Below, one piece after another: positions 10,601 through 20,242 of a DNA stretch of 64,000 nt; positions within the stretch are counted from its first letter, which is position 1, and every line of letters begins with the position of its first letter. Below the pieces are notes generated by a model. The model was not told the origin of the DNA. It made no database searches and saw only the letters and a list, made by a program, of their open reading frames with translations. A program made the position numbers and the translations under genes. The stretch covers positions 219,637,148 to 219,701,147 of the forward strand of contig CP136061.1 of NCBI GenBank assembly GCA_032622095.1. Reading direction: 5' to 3'. The stretch is from Siphonodentalium dalli (lineage: Eukaryota; Mollusca; Scaphopoda; Gadilida; Siphonodentaliidae).

Positions 10601-13600
10601 TAATATCGGAAGAAACCCCTTAGCATATTGCATCGGTGCAGAAGTGTGTATGTATGTGTGTATGTATATATATGTATACATATATATTTCAAAAGTATAT
10701 ATGTATGTATATGTATATATATATGTATATATACTTATCTCAAACTTCCTGTTTTGCGGTTTATTACTGCTACAATTCATTTGTAGTGTTTCATAAACTA
10801 TTCTTCGGTCTTCGGTATGAGTTGGTTATCACTTATGGAATTAGATTGGCATACTCACACTTTGATGGATGAGCTTACTTCAAGTGAGCCTTCTCAAGTT
10901 AAATCGTATTGCATGTGTATATAGGTCATCATTTAAATATATATATATATATATATTGTACCATAATGGTCTTCATATTTGGAGGAATAAAACATATCTC
11001 TCTCCCTAACAAAATCGTTAATTTCTGGGGAAAGTCACGGGTAGATATCGCCCATCGTCGATTTGACAATAGCCGCCACCGATTCCGTTATTTTTCATTT
11101 TCGTGAACAATATATATTTCTTCTTTCAAAAAAGTTTGTTTAGACTTGTTCTACCGTGGCTATGGGTGTCTCGAAACTATGAGCTATTTTTCGAATCGGC
11201 CGCTGCACTAACTGCTTTATGTGCTGCATTAAAAGTACTCAAGTGACCGTGACTAAGATCACAATTTTACTCGTTCCCGTCGGAAGCGTATCGCAAACTA
11301 GCTATTCAAACCGGTACGCCTACGGGCACCTTTATCGGTACACGTTTTGTAATCGCAAACAGTTGTACTGGTAGAATTCATCACATCGACTGCATGGGTG
11401 GTAACGTATGGTGAGCCAATTTACACAAAATTGATATATGATATATAGAAATTGTTATTTGAATTCACATTATTGGCCGATGTTATACTAACCGTTATGG
11501 ACAGGATGGGCATTTGGATAGCCAGTTTCAATCGACCAGACCCATCGACTGTTGACGCAAACATTTGCTATTTTCAGACAGAAAATATGTCATGATAGCT
11601 CTAAAATACAACTACCGGTACGTTAGTTAAATTACCCACCCAATATTCGGTGTAAAGGGTCTTGTTTATTTACCCAGGCCCCAAGATGTTCTACATGTAC
11701 TATCAGTCAAATATAAGACCATGCAAATTTGGGATATTTATCTGATCTCAACCAGGAGGTATGTTGAAAAGTTAAACTTGGAAACGACAAATAGCTTTAA
11801 ATGATAGTCGTCTATTATTTACATGCCTTGAATAAAGATCGTTTGCTTCACACAGACAACATAATTTGCAGAGTATTTAAAAGATATTGCGTGTCTGTAT
11901 AGACGTATATTATCCCCATTACAATATACATACTTGTTGAGGTTCTAAAGCGCCATGTCCGTTCAAATGTTAAAAATATATTAAAATGGGTAATAAGTCA
12001 CCACCAACATACGACAAATTAACTAAACTGTTTTATTCAAAAGTGTAATACATGTATAATTCCACGATATACTGATGTCCATATACAAACGGAACATGGT
12101 CGGCCCTGTGTGTCCTAGTCCCTCACAGTGGCCAGTCTGAGACTGGTAATTAATTTAAAGGGAAAAAAAAAAATCAGGTTGTGAATTTGCATGGCGTCAG
12201 ACCACTAGGATTTTGCAATTTTCCGGTTCAGACTTGCAAAGAGTGTGGCGTTTGAATAACCTCCAACAATCGACTTATGAAATTCATGGGAAAACGCATA
12301 AGAGATATGCGTGGGATCCCTTCGGACACTTGTGATGACCAGTCATATAAGAGCCATCAAAAGCCATGTACGTGGCAGACCTAGACCCAGGTTCACAGGC
12401 AATCCTGATCGCTCGGGTCGAGAGTCCAGCCACCAGGACTCAGGGTCGCCTGCTCTCTGCACATATCGGTGACATGTCAACTCGAATATTAGCCTTGTCT
12501 GGAAGCACAGTTAGAGAAATTGGTAGCCTCGCTCGAGAAAGTCGGCTTCAAACAGGATAAGGAATTGGATGTGCCCCATCCATAGGACCAAATAACCAGC
12601 GGTCGAGTCATCCTCACCTGGACCCCAGGACAAATGTTTCTCTTGCCAAGGGTACGGTCGTTTTCAGAGAGATGTCCTCGCAACCCGACTAACAAAAGTT
12701 GACCAAAGAGTCTAAACTAGCATGCACTGAGAACCATGCAGTCAGACTAGTCAGGGACAGCCGGTGTCTAACTCGGGGCCCTTGACCAATTGGAAGACCT
12801 CATTACGACTGACCATGAAACACTTGATCCTACAATTGAATTGACTCTGCAGATAATCTGCTTCAGCTAATGAAGTCCCCGTGTGTGTGGCCGGCACCCC
12901 AACATATGACATAGTTGACACAGATGCGGACTGCACCATGATCTCAGACAATTTGTTCATCCTACTTGAACAGCCAGTTCATATACTATCAAACAGGTGA
13001 AGATCAACGTTGCAGCCACAGGTGGTAGCATGGATGAAAGCTAGTAGGTCCTGTCAAAATTGAATTCCTTAAGAAATCTTATCTGGAAAGGATTTATGTA
13101 GCGCCAATAAGGATAAGATGCTATTGGACATAAACTTCACTCACAAGTATCAGACCAATTGTGGGACTAGTGATTTTAGCATCTCTGGCTGGATATTCTG
13201 TACCCACGGTAGAAACACATTGTGCCATCGAGGCCAGGGTTGAGTTGATATCGTTGGTCTGTTCTTTCTCAGGTGTTCTATGTTCTTTTTCCCACAAATA
13301 TTCATAATTATCGGAACTTATTCAAGATCAACACCATGTCTTCAAGTGTCATTTTCATTTATATATGTATTGTACAGCGCGACATATTCTCTTTATTATT
13401 CCTAATCCCTCAGTTCATAATACTCTGAACCTGGACTGTGTGTGACTTCGTGTGAATGTGTTCGGTTGCTGCGGCATGAAATGTCCAACATCAGATGTTT
13501 AAAGAGTGATACATGATGTGGAGAAGTCATGGGAACCAGTCACTCCTTGGTTCCTGTTTTGTGGCGGCGTGCTACCCCCGCAAAGGATTTGAACAACGCA

Positions 13601-14913
13601 CATTCCACCAGGGAACGGGGCTTGCTGTCTGTTCTCTCTAGAAGTTATAAACAATGCTGATATTTGCTGTATTCTGGATTATACTGGGATCGACTAATTT
13701 GCTGATCAAGTTCTTTGTGGTGAGTATATTTATTATTCCTATTATCACACCGTCCATTCGAAAATGCGCATCTGTGTTGCCAACTGCGCGCATTTCCTTG
13801 TCTATGTTGCAATCTGTATTACGAAATCGAGTGTTTTAATTTATTTTGACAGAATGGAACGGTTGGTATAGTAACTGTTATATTCGCTCAATACATCGAC
13901 ATTTCCCGTTCAATAACTTATGGGACTCGTCACATATCAGCTGATTTGAATAACATGAGTTGTCGAATGTGTCATTTCAGCACGAGGCGAAGCGGATTTG
14001 AGTACATCTCGTTCCGGAAACGAACAGTGGCCCTTTAGACATCGATCCGGACACATGTACACGTGATATATTTTCTTATAATTGGACGGGAATTCTTCAA
14101 CATAGATGGGTGGTTGTTGGTCACAAAGAAGCATTACCGTATATTTTTCGATATACCGGGCCAGTTCCGAAATCGACTCAATTTATGGAAATTGGCGTAA
14201 GGATCAATATTCGTTTCATCGCAATGGGATTTCAGGAAGGTTTGACTATATAGGAATCCGAAAAAAATCGACGAGGAAATACTAAACCGTTTCGCGAAAG
14301 TCCGATACATTTGTGACATAATCTGTTTCAAAAGTTGGACCCTGGGCTGTTTCTGCAGCCTATTTCTACCCCAATGCTTTGGTGAAATATACAGAATTTT
14401 GTCGAGTTCAACCCCGCAAATGTCGAGGTATTGAGCGAATATAACTGCTATACTATACCAACCGTTCCATTCTGTCAAAATAAATTAAAACACTCTAACT
14501 ACTTCTGTCGATTTCGTAGTACAGATTGCAACATAAAACCAGGAGATGTGCGGTTGTATCGTCGTAAAAGCGCGATACGTTCGCAACGTTTTCGAATGGT
14601 CGGTGTGATTATTATGATTATGTAGCAACCATTAGCAGAAGAGATGGTTTTACTTTAAATGGCCAGACGCGCGCTTTGCAAACATTTAACCAAATTTACA
14701 AATAAAAAATACACCAATATTGGTAGCGAAGTTATTGCAATACTAACCTGGACCGTCAAATACCGGGTAATAAACAGCGCCAAGGAGTGATGCTTCCGTC
14801 CGGCTCATTCCGAATTTTTGTACAAATTCAGAATACATGATTGGAAGGGTCGTCAAGTAAAAACCCGTAACCATAACAGAGTATATTACGCTAAAAAACA
14901 CAAGAGGCCTCAT
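4429..14913 (-). CDS. SLC16/MCT-like MFS transporter, N-terminal half (three exons, partial)
   Basis: Three minus-strand exons (14748-14913, 5905-6048, 4429-4678) join in compatible phases without stops to give about 186 residues. The order of features follows the N-terminal half of monocarboxylate transporters (12-TM major facilitator proteins of the plasma membrane). There is a first hydrophobic helix, a 'FGMSRTEASLLGAVYYPV' stretch (family: 'fgaSrsetSwigsl...'), then FGFPKSMFLAGVLGASG between TM2 and TM3, then FDEFGLTGSMFIYAGLSL (family: 'ideYGwrGsllilggi'). The usual MCT signature around the first helix (D-G-G-W-G-W) and the KRR loop before TM5 are not seen, so the substrate cannot be stated. 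The first intron is 8.7 kb and full of transposons. The exons for TM7-12 were not found to the left, where a Ty3 relic sits, so the gene may continue outside the window or be truncated. Confidence 0.62.
4690..5900. other. Intron of the SLC16-like gene; one dispersed repeat
   Basis: Intron between the second and third exons. The segment 5540-5620 (ACTTTAAACATATTTTA ... ACTTACAATGTCCC) resembles 59410-59500, so it is part of a dispersed repeat. A short (TA)n tract lies at about 5601-5616. Nothing else was recognised. Confidence 0.5.
5905..6048 (-). CDS. SLC16-like gene, second exon
   Basis: A 144-nt exon (48 codons, phase 1 to phase 1) between a TTTGTTTTAG acceptor and a GTAATA donor. It encodes the end of TM2, the FGFPKSMFLAGV turn and TM3-TM4-like hydrophobic sequence. 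It has no stop in the frame set by the previous exon. Confidence 0.65.
6960..7960 (-). pseudogene. hAT-superfamily (DUF4371/ZMYM1-like) transposase relic
   Basis: Read on the minus strand, scattered blocks match the transposase-derived proteins of the P52rIPK/ZMYM1 type in the correct order. From right to left they are: FCGRQRKAMR near 7800; TKQNELTNI and FDEATNHNEQQLSI (family: 'ADEatDisn.eQLsi'); ENNKIREDF and THFIRTTG near 7500; IYTHCSSHCLGLV near 7330 (family: 'vHC..H.LnL'); VYKFFSNSPKRELF near 7230; and KTRWCPRHSA near 7130 (family: 'TRW..R..a'). Frameshifts and stops separate the blocks, so it is not functional. No terminal inverted repeats were located. It lies inside the large first intron of the SLC16-like gene. 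Confidence 0.8.
8862..9360. repeat. Three strongly diverged tandem copies, about 190 bp period
   Basis: Copies begin near 8865, 9070 and 9250. Each contains a 'CGxxxGGCAAATAA/ACG' stretch, then a 'TTTxAAGTxTTGAA(A/C)A' stretch about 60 bp later. Divergence is high and boundaries are uncertain. This is an old satellite-like fragment of unknown family. Confidence 0.55.
9965..10603 (+). CDS. C-terminal end of a non-LTR retrotransposon ORF2 (partial)
   Basis: An open frame of 212 codons, much the longest clean frame in the first half of the window apart from the short host exons. Its features are a W-rich first part (WNKIVRDCL; MWKLWQLSREEPEYFPICIK), then CSRCNQTY ... YLEC, then a Trp-rich helix-like segment. 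This resembles the Cys-containing C-terminal region that follows the reverse transcriptase in LINE elements common in molluscan genomes. No RT catalytic motif is present, so it is 5'-truncated. A (TATG)n tract 40 bp downstream could mark its 3' tail. The family was assigned from memory of the pattern and not by alignment, so a host gene cannot be fully excluded. Confidence 0.55.
   Translation: MTGFLKDISDILHRFDLYHYLTSFTETGSLPIQTTWNKIVRDCLSAHYSREVSQSDQRDDSLSIFFKVKPDNQSMWKLWQLSREEPEYFPICIKMANILTKTTYVTDAQCSRCNQTYSNRYLECTSEFAQMVRNTFWYSLIYIFGIETFIFIDHLNWDTFLAYCLGGCMPMQIELLCDEYHLSSDVSGLFSSYVLTKFYDKIIISDTSLTYI
10645..10735. repeat. TATG/TGTA-rich microsatellite
   Basis: Imperfect TATG, TGTA and TA repeats run from 10645 to 10735 directly after the LINE-like frame. 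A second pure (AT)n tract lies at about 10937-10957. Confidence 0.8.
10740..12350. other. No feature recognised
   Basis: Unique-looking intronic DNA of the SLC16-like gene. No open frame with recognisable protein similarity and no clear repeat was seen. The LTR of the Ty3 relic that follows might lie at its right end but could not be identified. Confidence 0.4.
12360..13260 (+). pseudogene. Ty3-type gag zinc knuckle and protease relic
   Basis: The plus strand carries a decayed CCHC knuckle at about 12630 (CFSCQGYGRFQRD, then CPRNP in the next frame; the His is replaced by Arg and one base is lost). At about 12917 an aspartic protease active-site box reads VDTDADCTMIS, where the family has D-T-G-A. 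The protease continues (GPVKIEFLKKS ... MLLDIDFTHKYQTN) in another frame to about 13160, then a SGYSVPTVETHCAIEAR-like linker. It is a different copy, and probably a different family, from the pol relic at the left end. LTRs and RT were not found. Confidence 0.75.
13735..14618. mobile_element. Foldback DNA element, about 0.88 kb with ~170-190 bp inverted arms
   Basis: The left arm (about 13741-13908) reappears inverted at about 14418-14612. The shared stretches include ATCACACCG, CCATTCGAAAA, TGTTGCAATCTGTA, ACGAAATCGA, GTGTTTTAATTTATTTTGAC, AGAATGGAACGGTTGGTATA and ATATTCGCTCAATAC. Arms differ by several indels. The 500-bp interior has no recognised coding sequence. It lies in the first intron of the SLC16-like gene, about 130 bp downstream of the first exon in transcript order. 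Confidence 0.8.
14748..14913 (-). CDS. SLC16-like gene, first recognised exon
   Basis: An in-frame ATG at 14913-14911 opens 55 codons encoding a hydrophobic helix and the FGMSRTEASLLGA segment, ending in phase 1 at a GTTAGT donor (14747-14742). Alternatively the exon starts at 14890, just after a TTTTTTAG acceptor. An upstream exon with the missing MCT signature would then be expected, but none was recognised in the duplicated DNA that begins 125 bp upstream. Confidence 0.6.
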
Positions 14914-14940
14914 GCTAACATAAAAGCAGTGTGGCGATTA

Positions 14941-14977
14941 GTAAGCATGCGTTTGCGTTAATAAGCATGCGTTTTCT
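14941..14977. repeat. Short direct repeat TAAGCATGCGTTT x2
   Basis: TAGTAAGCATGCGTTTGCG is followed directly by TAATAAGCATGCGTTTTCT, just upstream of the first SLC16-like exon. Confidence 0.7.
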
Positions 14978-15729
14978 GTTACATATATGCCTATATATAG
15001 GCAACTGCATATTTACAAGGTAGACGCAACAATTATTCAATTTCACGGTTCAGTAAATTGTAATGCTAATATTTCATCGCAATGTCTATATTATTTGTTG
15101 AAGTATAATTGTTGTACTGTAATAGTCTGTATGCTGGGTGTTTATGAGACTATTGAGTCTTTCGGGAATTTGAATACTTTTATTGCACAACAAACCGAAA
15201 TTCCAACTGGATAGCGATGCACATAAATTTATGATGAAAACAGTCGGGATTACTAAACAGTTCAAACGCCTAGATTCTGAAAGATCCTATATCTAATGAA
15301 ACATTCATCGGATTCTCGGCTGTAACTTCATATAATTTATTACATGATCCTACCCTTATTCCATTCAATAAACTCATTCTACAAATTGTGATATTAAAAG
15401 TTCGTTTAATAACAGGAAATAGTGCCAGGTGACATTTGACTTCCGGTTTGTCGTCTGTTAACATTCCGTCTCAAAATACTATGGCTTCCAATATTTTTCC
15501 ACCAAACTATCACGAATGAAGAGTCTGAAAAGTTATGTTATTAAATATACGACATCAAATGCACCAAAGAGTCTTTATTTATCTGGGACTATTTCTTTAC
15601 GCGGGCAAACAACAAATAGTTACGTGAAACGTCATCGCATGGCTTATAGAAGCCAATGTTAGTTTCGCGTCCCATTTGTTGATTTATGTATATTGTGTCG
15701 ATGTTTTGGATAATGTAATAAATAGAATT

Positions 15730-15848
15730 TACAACTCGCCCCCAGTTTATAGCGGAAATTACAAAACTCGTCCAGTAAATTAGGTAAATCAGACCTAATT
15801 TACTGGACTCGTTTTGTAAATTCCGCTATAAACTGGGGACGAGTTGTA
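15730..15848. repeat. Long near-perfect hairpin (56-bp arms, 7-base loop)
   Basis: The left arm 15730-15785 (TACAACTCGCCCCCAG...) is complementary to 15793-15848 (...CTGGGGACGAGTTGTA) with very few mismatches, around the loop AAATCAG. It has the form of a small foldback MITE. Its left tip, GAATTTACAACTCGCCCC, occurs again at the duplication junction at 16850. Confidence 0.92.
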
Positions 15849-16166
15849 GATCCTCTATATACTAAACTGCTTGTTAGAACGTTTGTGTTTTGATGTGTCT
15901 CGAATTTTTAAAATAGCTGAATATTTATACTAATAGACCAAATATGACACGAGAGTAATTTGGAATTAAACTGCGTACAAAGAAATAAACTAAGACTTTA
16001 TCGGTATAGTGGGACTTGTTAATTACGATAGCATGTATAGAAAACACTTGGAGTAAATAGATGGAAATGCCAGTACCGAAAATATTATTTTAGATAATAA
16101 TAATTTAGATGTTTTATTCACACAATAATTATATTACAGTAAAGCATGAATAATAATTAAAATGTC

Positions 16167-16254
16167 TGGTGTAATTATTGTGAGGGAGTGGCATAACCAG
16201 GATTGGCTGTTGGTGTAATTATTGTGAGGGAGTGGCATAACCAGGATTGGCTGT
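16167..16254. repeat. 44-bp tandem pair
   Basis: Two adjacent identical 44-bp units (starting TGGTGTAATTATTGTGAGGG, ending GGATTGGCTGT) at 16167-16210 and 16211-16254. The pair is present again in duplication copy 2 at 17997-18084, so it is older than the 1.83-kb duplication. Confidence 0.95.
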
Positions 16255-16311
16255 CTTCCTGTCACCACCGTTGTCAATATAATAAATCATTTCTGAATGG
16301 CACAATCTTAA

Positions 16312-16850
16312 AGGGTTACTGTACGCCAAATGTTGTTGTTGGTTTCTATAGTCTCCGAGTCGGAGAATAAGGTAACAATTTTTCCATTATTTGAAAGTCT
16401 GTTGAGTACGAAGTCATGTTACGGATGACAAATTTACCGGAATGCAAAAATACAAATTGTCGTTGTCGAGTAATTTTTGTAAAGTTTTCAACCAAATGAA
16501 TCAAATAAAAGTTATATTATATGTATACTAGTCCCATATAATCATTTAAGTTATTGTATCGTCGCTAGTCAGTGAGTGGCTTGAGTGTTCTCCCCGTATC
16601 ATCATAATATTTTAAGCAATCGTGTGTGCGATCGGTTTAAAAATCCAGTATCCCTCAATTACTATTTTTGATTACGGTAATTCGTAATTTAATTGACGCC
16701 ATTTTATGGCTCCAGTCATAAATTCAATTTATATCAAATTATTAACTTTTAAATTATTAAATTTTAAGATAGCCTATTAACCTGAGCGTTTACAGAATAC
16801 ATCGTCGACTCAAATTACTTATGTTTCTATATATTATCGATATTAGATCG
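16312..16850. mobile_element. Same TTAA MITE, right end lost at the duplication junction
   Basis: It begins at TTAA (16308-16311) with the same left terminus as the 18142 copy and stops at ...ATTAGATCG (16850), where the linker and duplication copy 2 begin. The last 44 bp of the element are missing. Confidence 0.8.
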
Positions 16851-17559
16851 AATTTACAACTCGCCCCCAATTTCACGGTTCAGTAAATTGTAATGCTAAT
16901 ATTTCATCGCAATGTCTATATTATTTGTTGAAGTATAATTGTTGTACTGTAATAGTCTGTATGCTGGGTGTTTATGAGACTATTGAGTCTTTCGGGAATT
17001 TGAATACTTTTATTGCACAACAAACCGAAATTCCAACTGGATAGCGATGCACATAAATTTATGATGAAAACAGTCGGGATTACTAAACAGTTCAAACGCC
17101 TAGATTCTGAAAGATCCTATATCTAATGAAACATTCATCGGATTCTCGGCTGTAACTTCATATAATTTATTACATGATCCTACCCTTATTCCATTCAATA
17201 AACTCATTCTACAAATTGTGATATTAAAAGTTCGTTTAATAACAGGAAATAGTGCCAGGTGACATTTGACTTCCGGTTTGTCGTCTGTTAACATTCCGTC
17301 TCAAAATACTATGGCTTCCAATATTTTTCCACCAAACTATCACGAATGAAGAGTCTGAAAAGTTATGTTATTAAATATACGACATCAAATGCACCAAAGA
17401 GTCTTTATTTATCTGGGACTATTTCTTTACGCGGGCAAACAACAAATAGTTACGTGAAACGTCATCGCATGGCTTATAGAAGCCAATGTTAGTTTCGCGT
17501 CCCATTTGTTGATTTATGTATATTGTGTCGATGTTTTGGATAATGTAATAAATAGAATT

Positions 17560-17678
17560 TACAACTCGCCCCCAGTTTATAGCGGAAATTACAAAACTCG
17601 TCCAGTAAATTAGGTAAATCAGACCTAATTTACTGGACTCGTTTTGTAAATTCCGCTATAAACTGGGGACGAGTTGTA
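17560..17678. repeat. Same hairpin in duplication copy 2
   Basis: The copy of the 15730-15848 hairpin in the second duplicated segment, at +1830 bp, apparently unchanged. Confidence 0.92.
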
Positions 17679-17996
17679 GATCCTCTATATACTAAACTGC
17701 TTGTTAGAACGTTTGTGTTTTGATGTGTCTCGAATTTTTAAAATAGCTGAATATTTATACTAATAGACCAAATATGACACGAGAGTAATTTGGAATTAAA
17801 CTGCGTGCAAAGAAATAAACTAAGACTTTATCGGTATAGTGGGACTTGTTAATTACGATAGCATGTATAGAAAACACTTGGAGTAAATAGATGGAAATGC
17901 CAGTACCGAAAATATTATTTTAGATAATAATAATTTAGATGTTTTATTCACACAATAATTATATTACAGTAAAGCATGAATAATAATTAAAATGTC

Positions 17997-18084
17997 TGGT
18001 GTAATTATTGTGAGGGAGTGGCATAACCAGGATTGGCTGTTGGTGTAATTATTGTGAGGGAGTGGCATAACCAGGATTGGCTGT
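17997..18084. repeat. 44-bp tandem pair, duplication copy 2
   Basis: Exact counterpart of the pair at 16167-16254. Confidence 0.95.
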
Positions 18085-18141
18085 CTTCCTGTCACCACCG
18101 TTGTCAATATAATAAATCATTTCTGAATGGCACAATCTTAA

Positions 18142-18724
18142 AGGGTTACTGTACGCCAAATGTTGTTGTTGGTTTCTGTAGTCTCCGAGTCGGAGAATAA
18201 GGTAACAATTTTTCCATTATTTGAAAGTCTGTTGAGTACGAAGTCATGTTACGGATGACAAATTTACCGGAATGCAAAAATACAAATTGTCGTTGTCGAG
18301 TAATTTTTGTAAAGTTTTCAACCAAATGAATCAAATAAAAGTTATATTATATGTATACTAGTCCCATATAATCATTTAAGTTATTGTATCGTCGCTAGTC
18401 AGTGAGTGGCTTGAGTGTTCTCCCCGTATCATCATAATATTTTAAGCAATCGTGTGTGCGATCGGTTTAAAAATCCAGTATCCCTCAATTACTATTTTTG
18501 ATTACGGTAATTCGTAATTTAATTGACGCCATTTTATGGCTCCAGTCATAAATTCAATTTATATCAAATTATTAACTTTTAAATTATAAAATTTTAAGAT
18601 AGCCTATTAACCTGAGCGTTTACAGAATACATCGTCGACTCAAATTACTTATGTTTCTATATATTATCGATATTAGATCGTTGTTGTCACCGAAAATTTA
18701 ATGAAAATGGCGTACAGTACCCCT
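18142..18724. mobile_element. TTAA-flanked MITE (583 bp)
   Basis: The left end AGGGTTACTGTACGCCA and the right end TGGCGTACAGTACCCCT are inverted repeats with one mismatch. Both are directly flanked by TTAA (18138-18141 and 18725-18728), the target duplication typical of piggyBac-type transposons. There is no coding capacity. A truncated copy of the same element (16312-16850) lies in duplication copy 1. Confidence 0.8.
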
Positions 18725-18728
18725 TTAA

Positions 18729-19780
18729 GGTGCTAATAAGGAAATACTAGAATTTATAATATCAATATATTGGCTTCTGTGCATATACATGTATAAATAT
18801 ACACTACTAAGGTGGACCCTACTTAAGTAACACTAACGATGCATGTGATAGAGAGGTCCGACCAGTTAGTATAGATATTTACAAATAATTAAGATATGAA
18901 TTTAATACACTAACTTAACCGCATTAATATAAATAAAAATACTCATGAGCAGAGTCCACTCAAGTAATATCGATTCTGACTTTCCACACGTTCTTTAAAA
19001 AAGTTTCCAGAAACGTTTAAGTTGTTCCATGACTTCATTCATTTATAAGCTTGCGAGAAAGAATCAGCTTCGCAAAAGACTATGGTGCCAGTCACTGTAT
19101 AGGAATTGTTACATCGGAAGTCACTCGCCGGTATTGTGATGGTTCAGGAATAATTTTTTACGGTTCCTTATAATGATTAAAAATAATCATTTTCGGGACA
19201 AATCACGCACAAGTATGGATATCTTGAATGAACCTATGCTGCAGAAATGCCGTTTTACCAAAACCTGCACTTTATATCACAATTAACTCGGAAATAACTA
19301 GTTAACTTGTAATTATCAACATGTAATCACAGTAAATCAAGCCATGTAAACGTAATTCCTTTGTTTTGGGCACATCGAGTGTGAAATGCATTCTGAAGAC
19401 AAACACTGAGTATAAAGTATATACCTTATTATTCTTCTGTAAAATAGTTGAAAACATATCCCGATATAGGGGGGGGTGATCATTTGGAGCAGCAGCATCA
19501 TCATCACAACTGTGAGTGTTACGGTTCTATTTCAAGCCAATCACTACTGTTACAGTTCTATGCAGGAGATTTATTCGAACAAGTTCAGCACTTTGGACCG
19601 ATTATAGTTTTGTTTATCAAACGTTTTAAACCCGATAATGACTAGTGTGTGTTAATTGCATAAACCAACATGTATATTAGCAAATAACAGTATAGCTAGC
19701 TAGTATAACAGGAGATTAAGGGATATTAGCTTATCTTCAAATGCCCGAAACCAAATAGGCCTATATTGAAAGTCCCGTTG
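18729..19780. other. No feature recognised
   Basis: AT-rich DNA with no supported gene. A GGGGGGG tract and a CAGCAGCATCATCATCACAA stretch lie at about 19469-19510. Confidence 0.4.
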
Positions 19781-19786
19781 GGTATA

Positions 19787-20242
19787 TAGGTTACAAACAA
19801 CTAATTATATAGAGTTACGCTTCTTGAATTTGTGTAGGGAAACTCGAGTCAGCATAAAAAAAAATTCTGGCTGCTGATTGGTTGATTATCATTGAGGGAA
19901 ATATCCCTAATCTGGAACAGAAAATCATAGCCTACGTAAATATGGCGATCGTGTATGTTTAGATGTCCAGGAAGAGTCTGGTGGCGTCCAGAAGTTACGG
20001 AAGGGGTCTGGGTATTTTTATGCTGCTGATTTTTTTGCAGTAAATGGGGTAGTTGTGGAAATGCAAGATTATCGTTTGAAAAAAATACCGAAAAGGGCGC
20101 GTTTGTTGTCACATACTGGTGCAGAGGATGACGTTCTAAGGGAAAATTGACCACTTGAAGTTCAACTAGGTCAAACCCATGGCCGGCGGGAATTTTAGTT
20201 AACACTGTCGCCTATGGAAAATAATTAGTTGTGTGTAACCTA
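19787..20242. mobile_element. TA-flanked MITE, copy 1 (456 bp)
   Basis: Starts TAGGTTACAAACAACTAATT and ends with the inverse (AATTAGTTGTGTGTAACCTA), with one mismatch over at least 22 bp. TA dinucleotides flank both ends, as for Tc1/mariner-type insertions. The second copy at 21131 is almost identical and in the same orientation. Confidence 0.85.

Larger units (their letters stand above)
15038..16850. repeat. 1.83-kb direct duplication, copy 1
   Basis: This segment is repeated at 16868-18680 with an offset of exactly 1830 bp. I noted only about three substitutions between copies (for example CTGCGTACAAA versus CTGCGTGCAAA, GTTTCTATAGTC versus GTTTCTGTAGTC, AAATTATTAAATT versus AAATTATAAAATT). 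The copies are joined by a 17-bp linker (16851-16867). No gene is seen in it. Confidence 0.97.
16868..18680. repeat. 1.83-kb direct duplication, copy 2
   Basis: Second copy of 15038-16850. Its right end lies inside a TTAA-flanked MITE that continues uninterrupted to 18724, so this copy keeps the original right flank and copy 1 is cut short inside the same MITE. Confidence 0.97.

Noticed and set aside
15270-15464. Identical 64-codon minus-strand frames here and at 17100-17294
   Set aside because: They are identical only because the 1.83-kb segment is duplicated; no recognisable domain.
19849-20205. Minus-strand frame of 118 codons, repeated at 21269-21550
   Set aside because: It lies wholly inside the two copies of a TA MITE; its duplication reflects the transposon and not a gene family.
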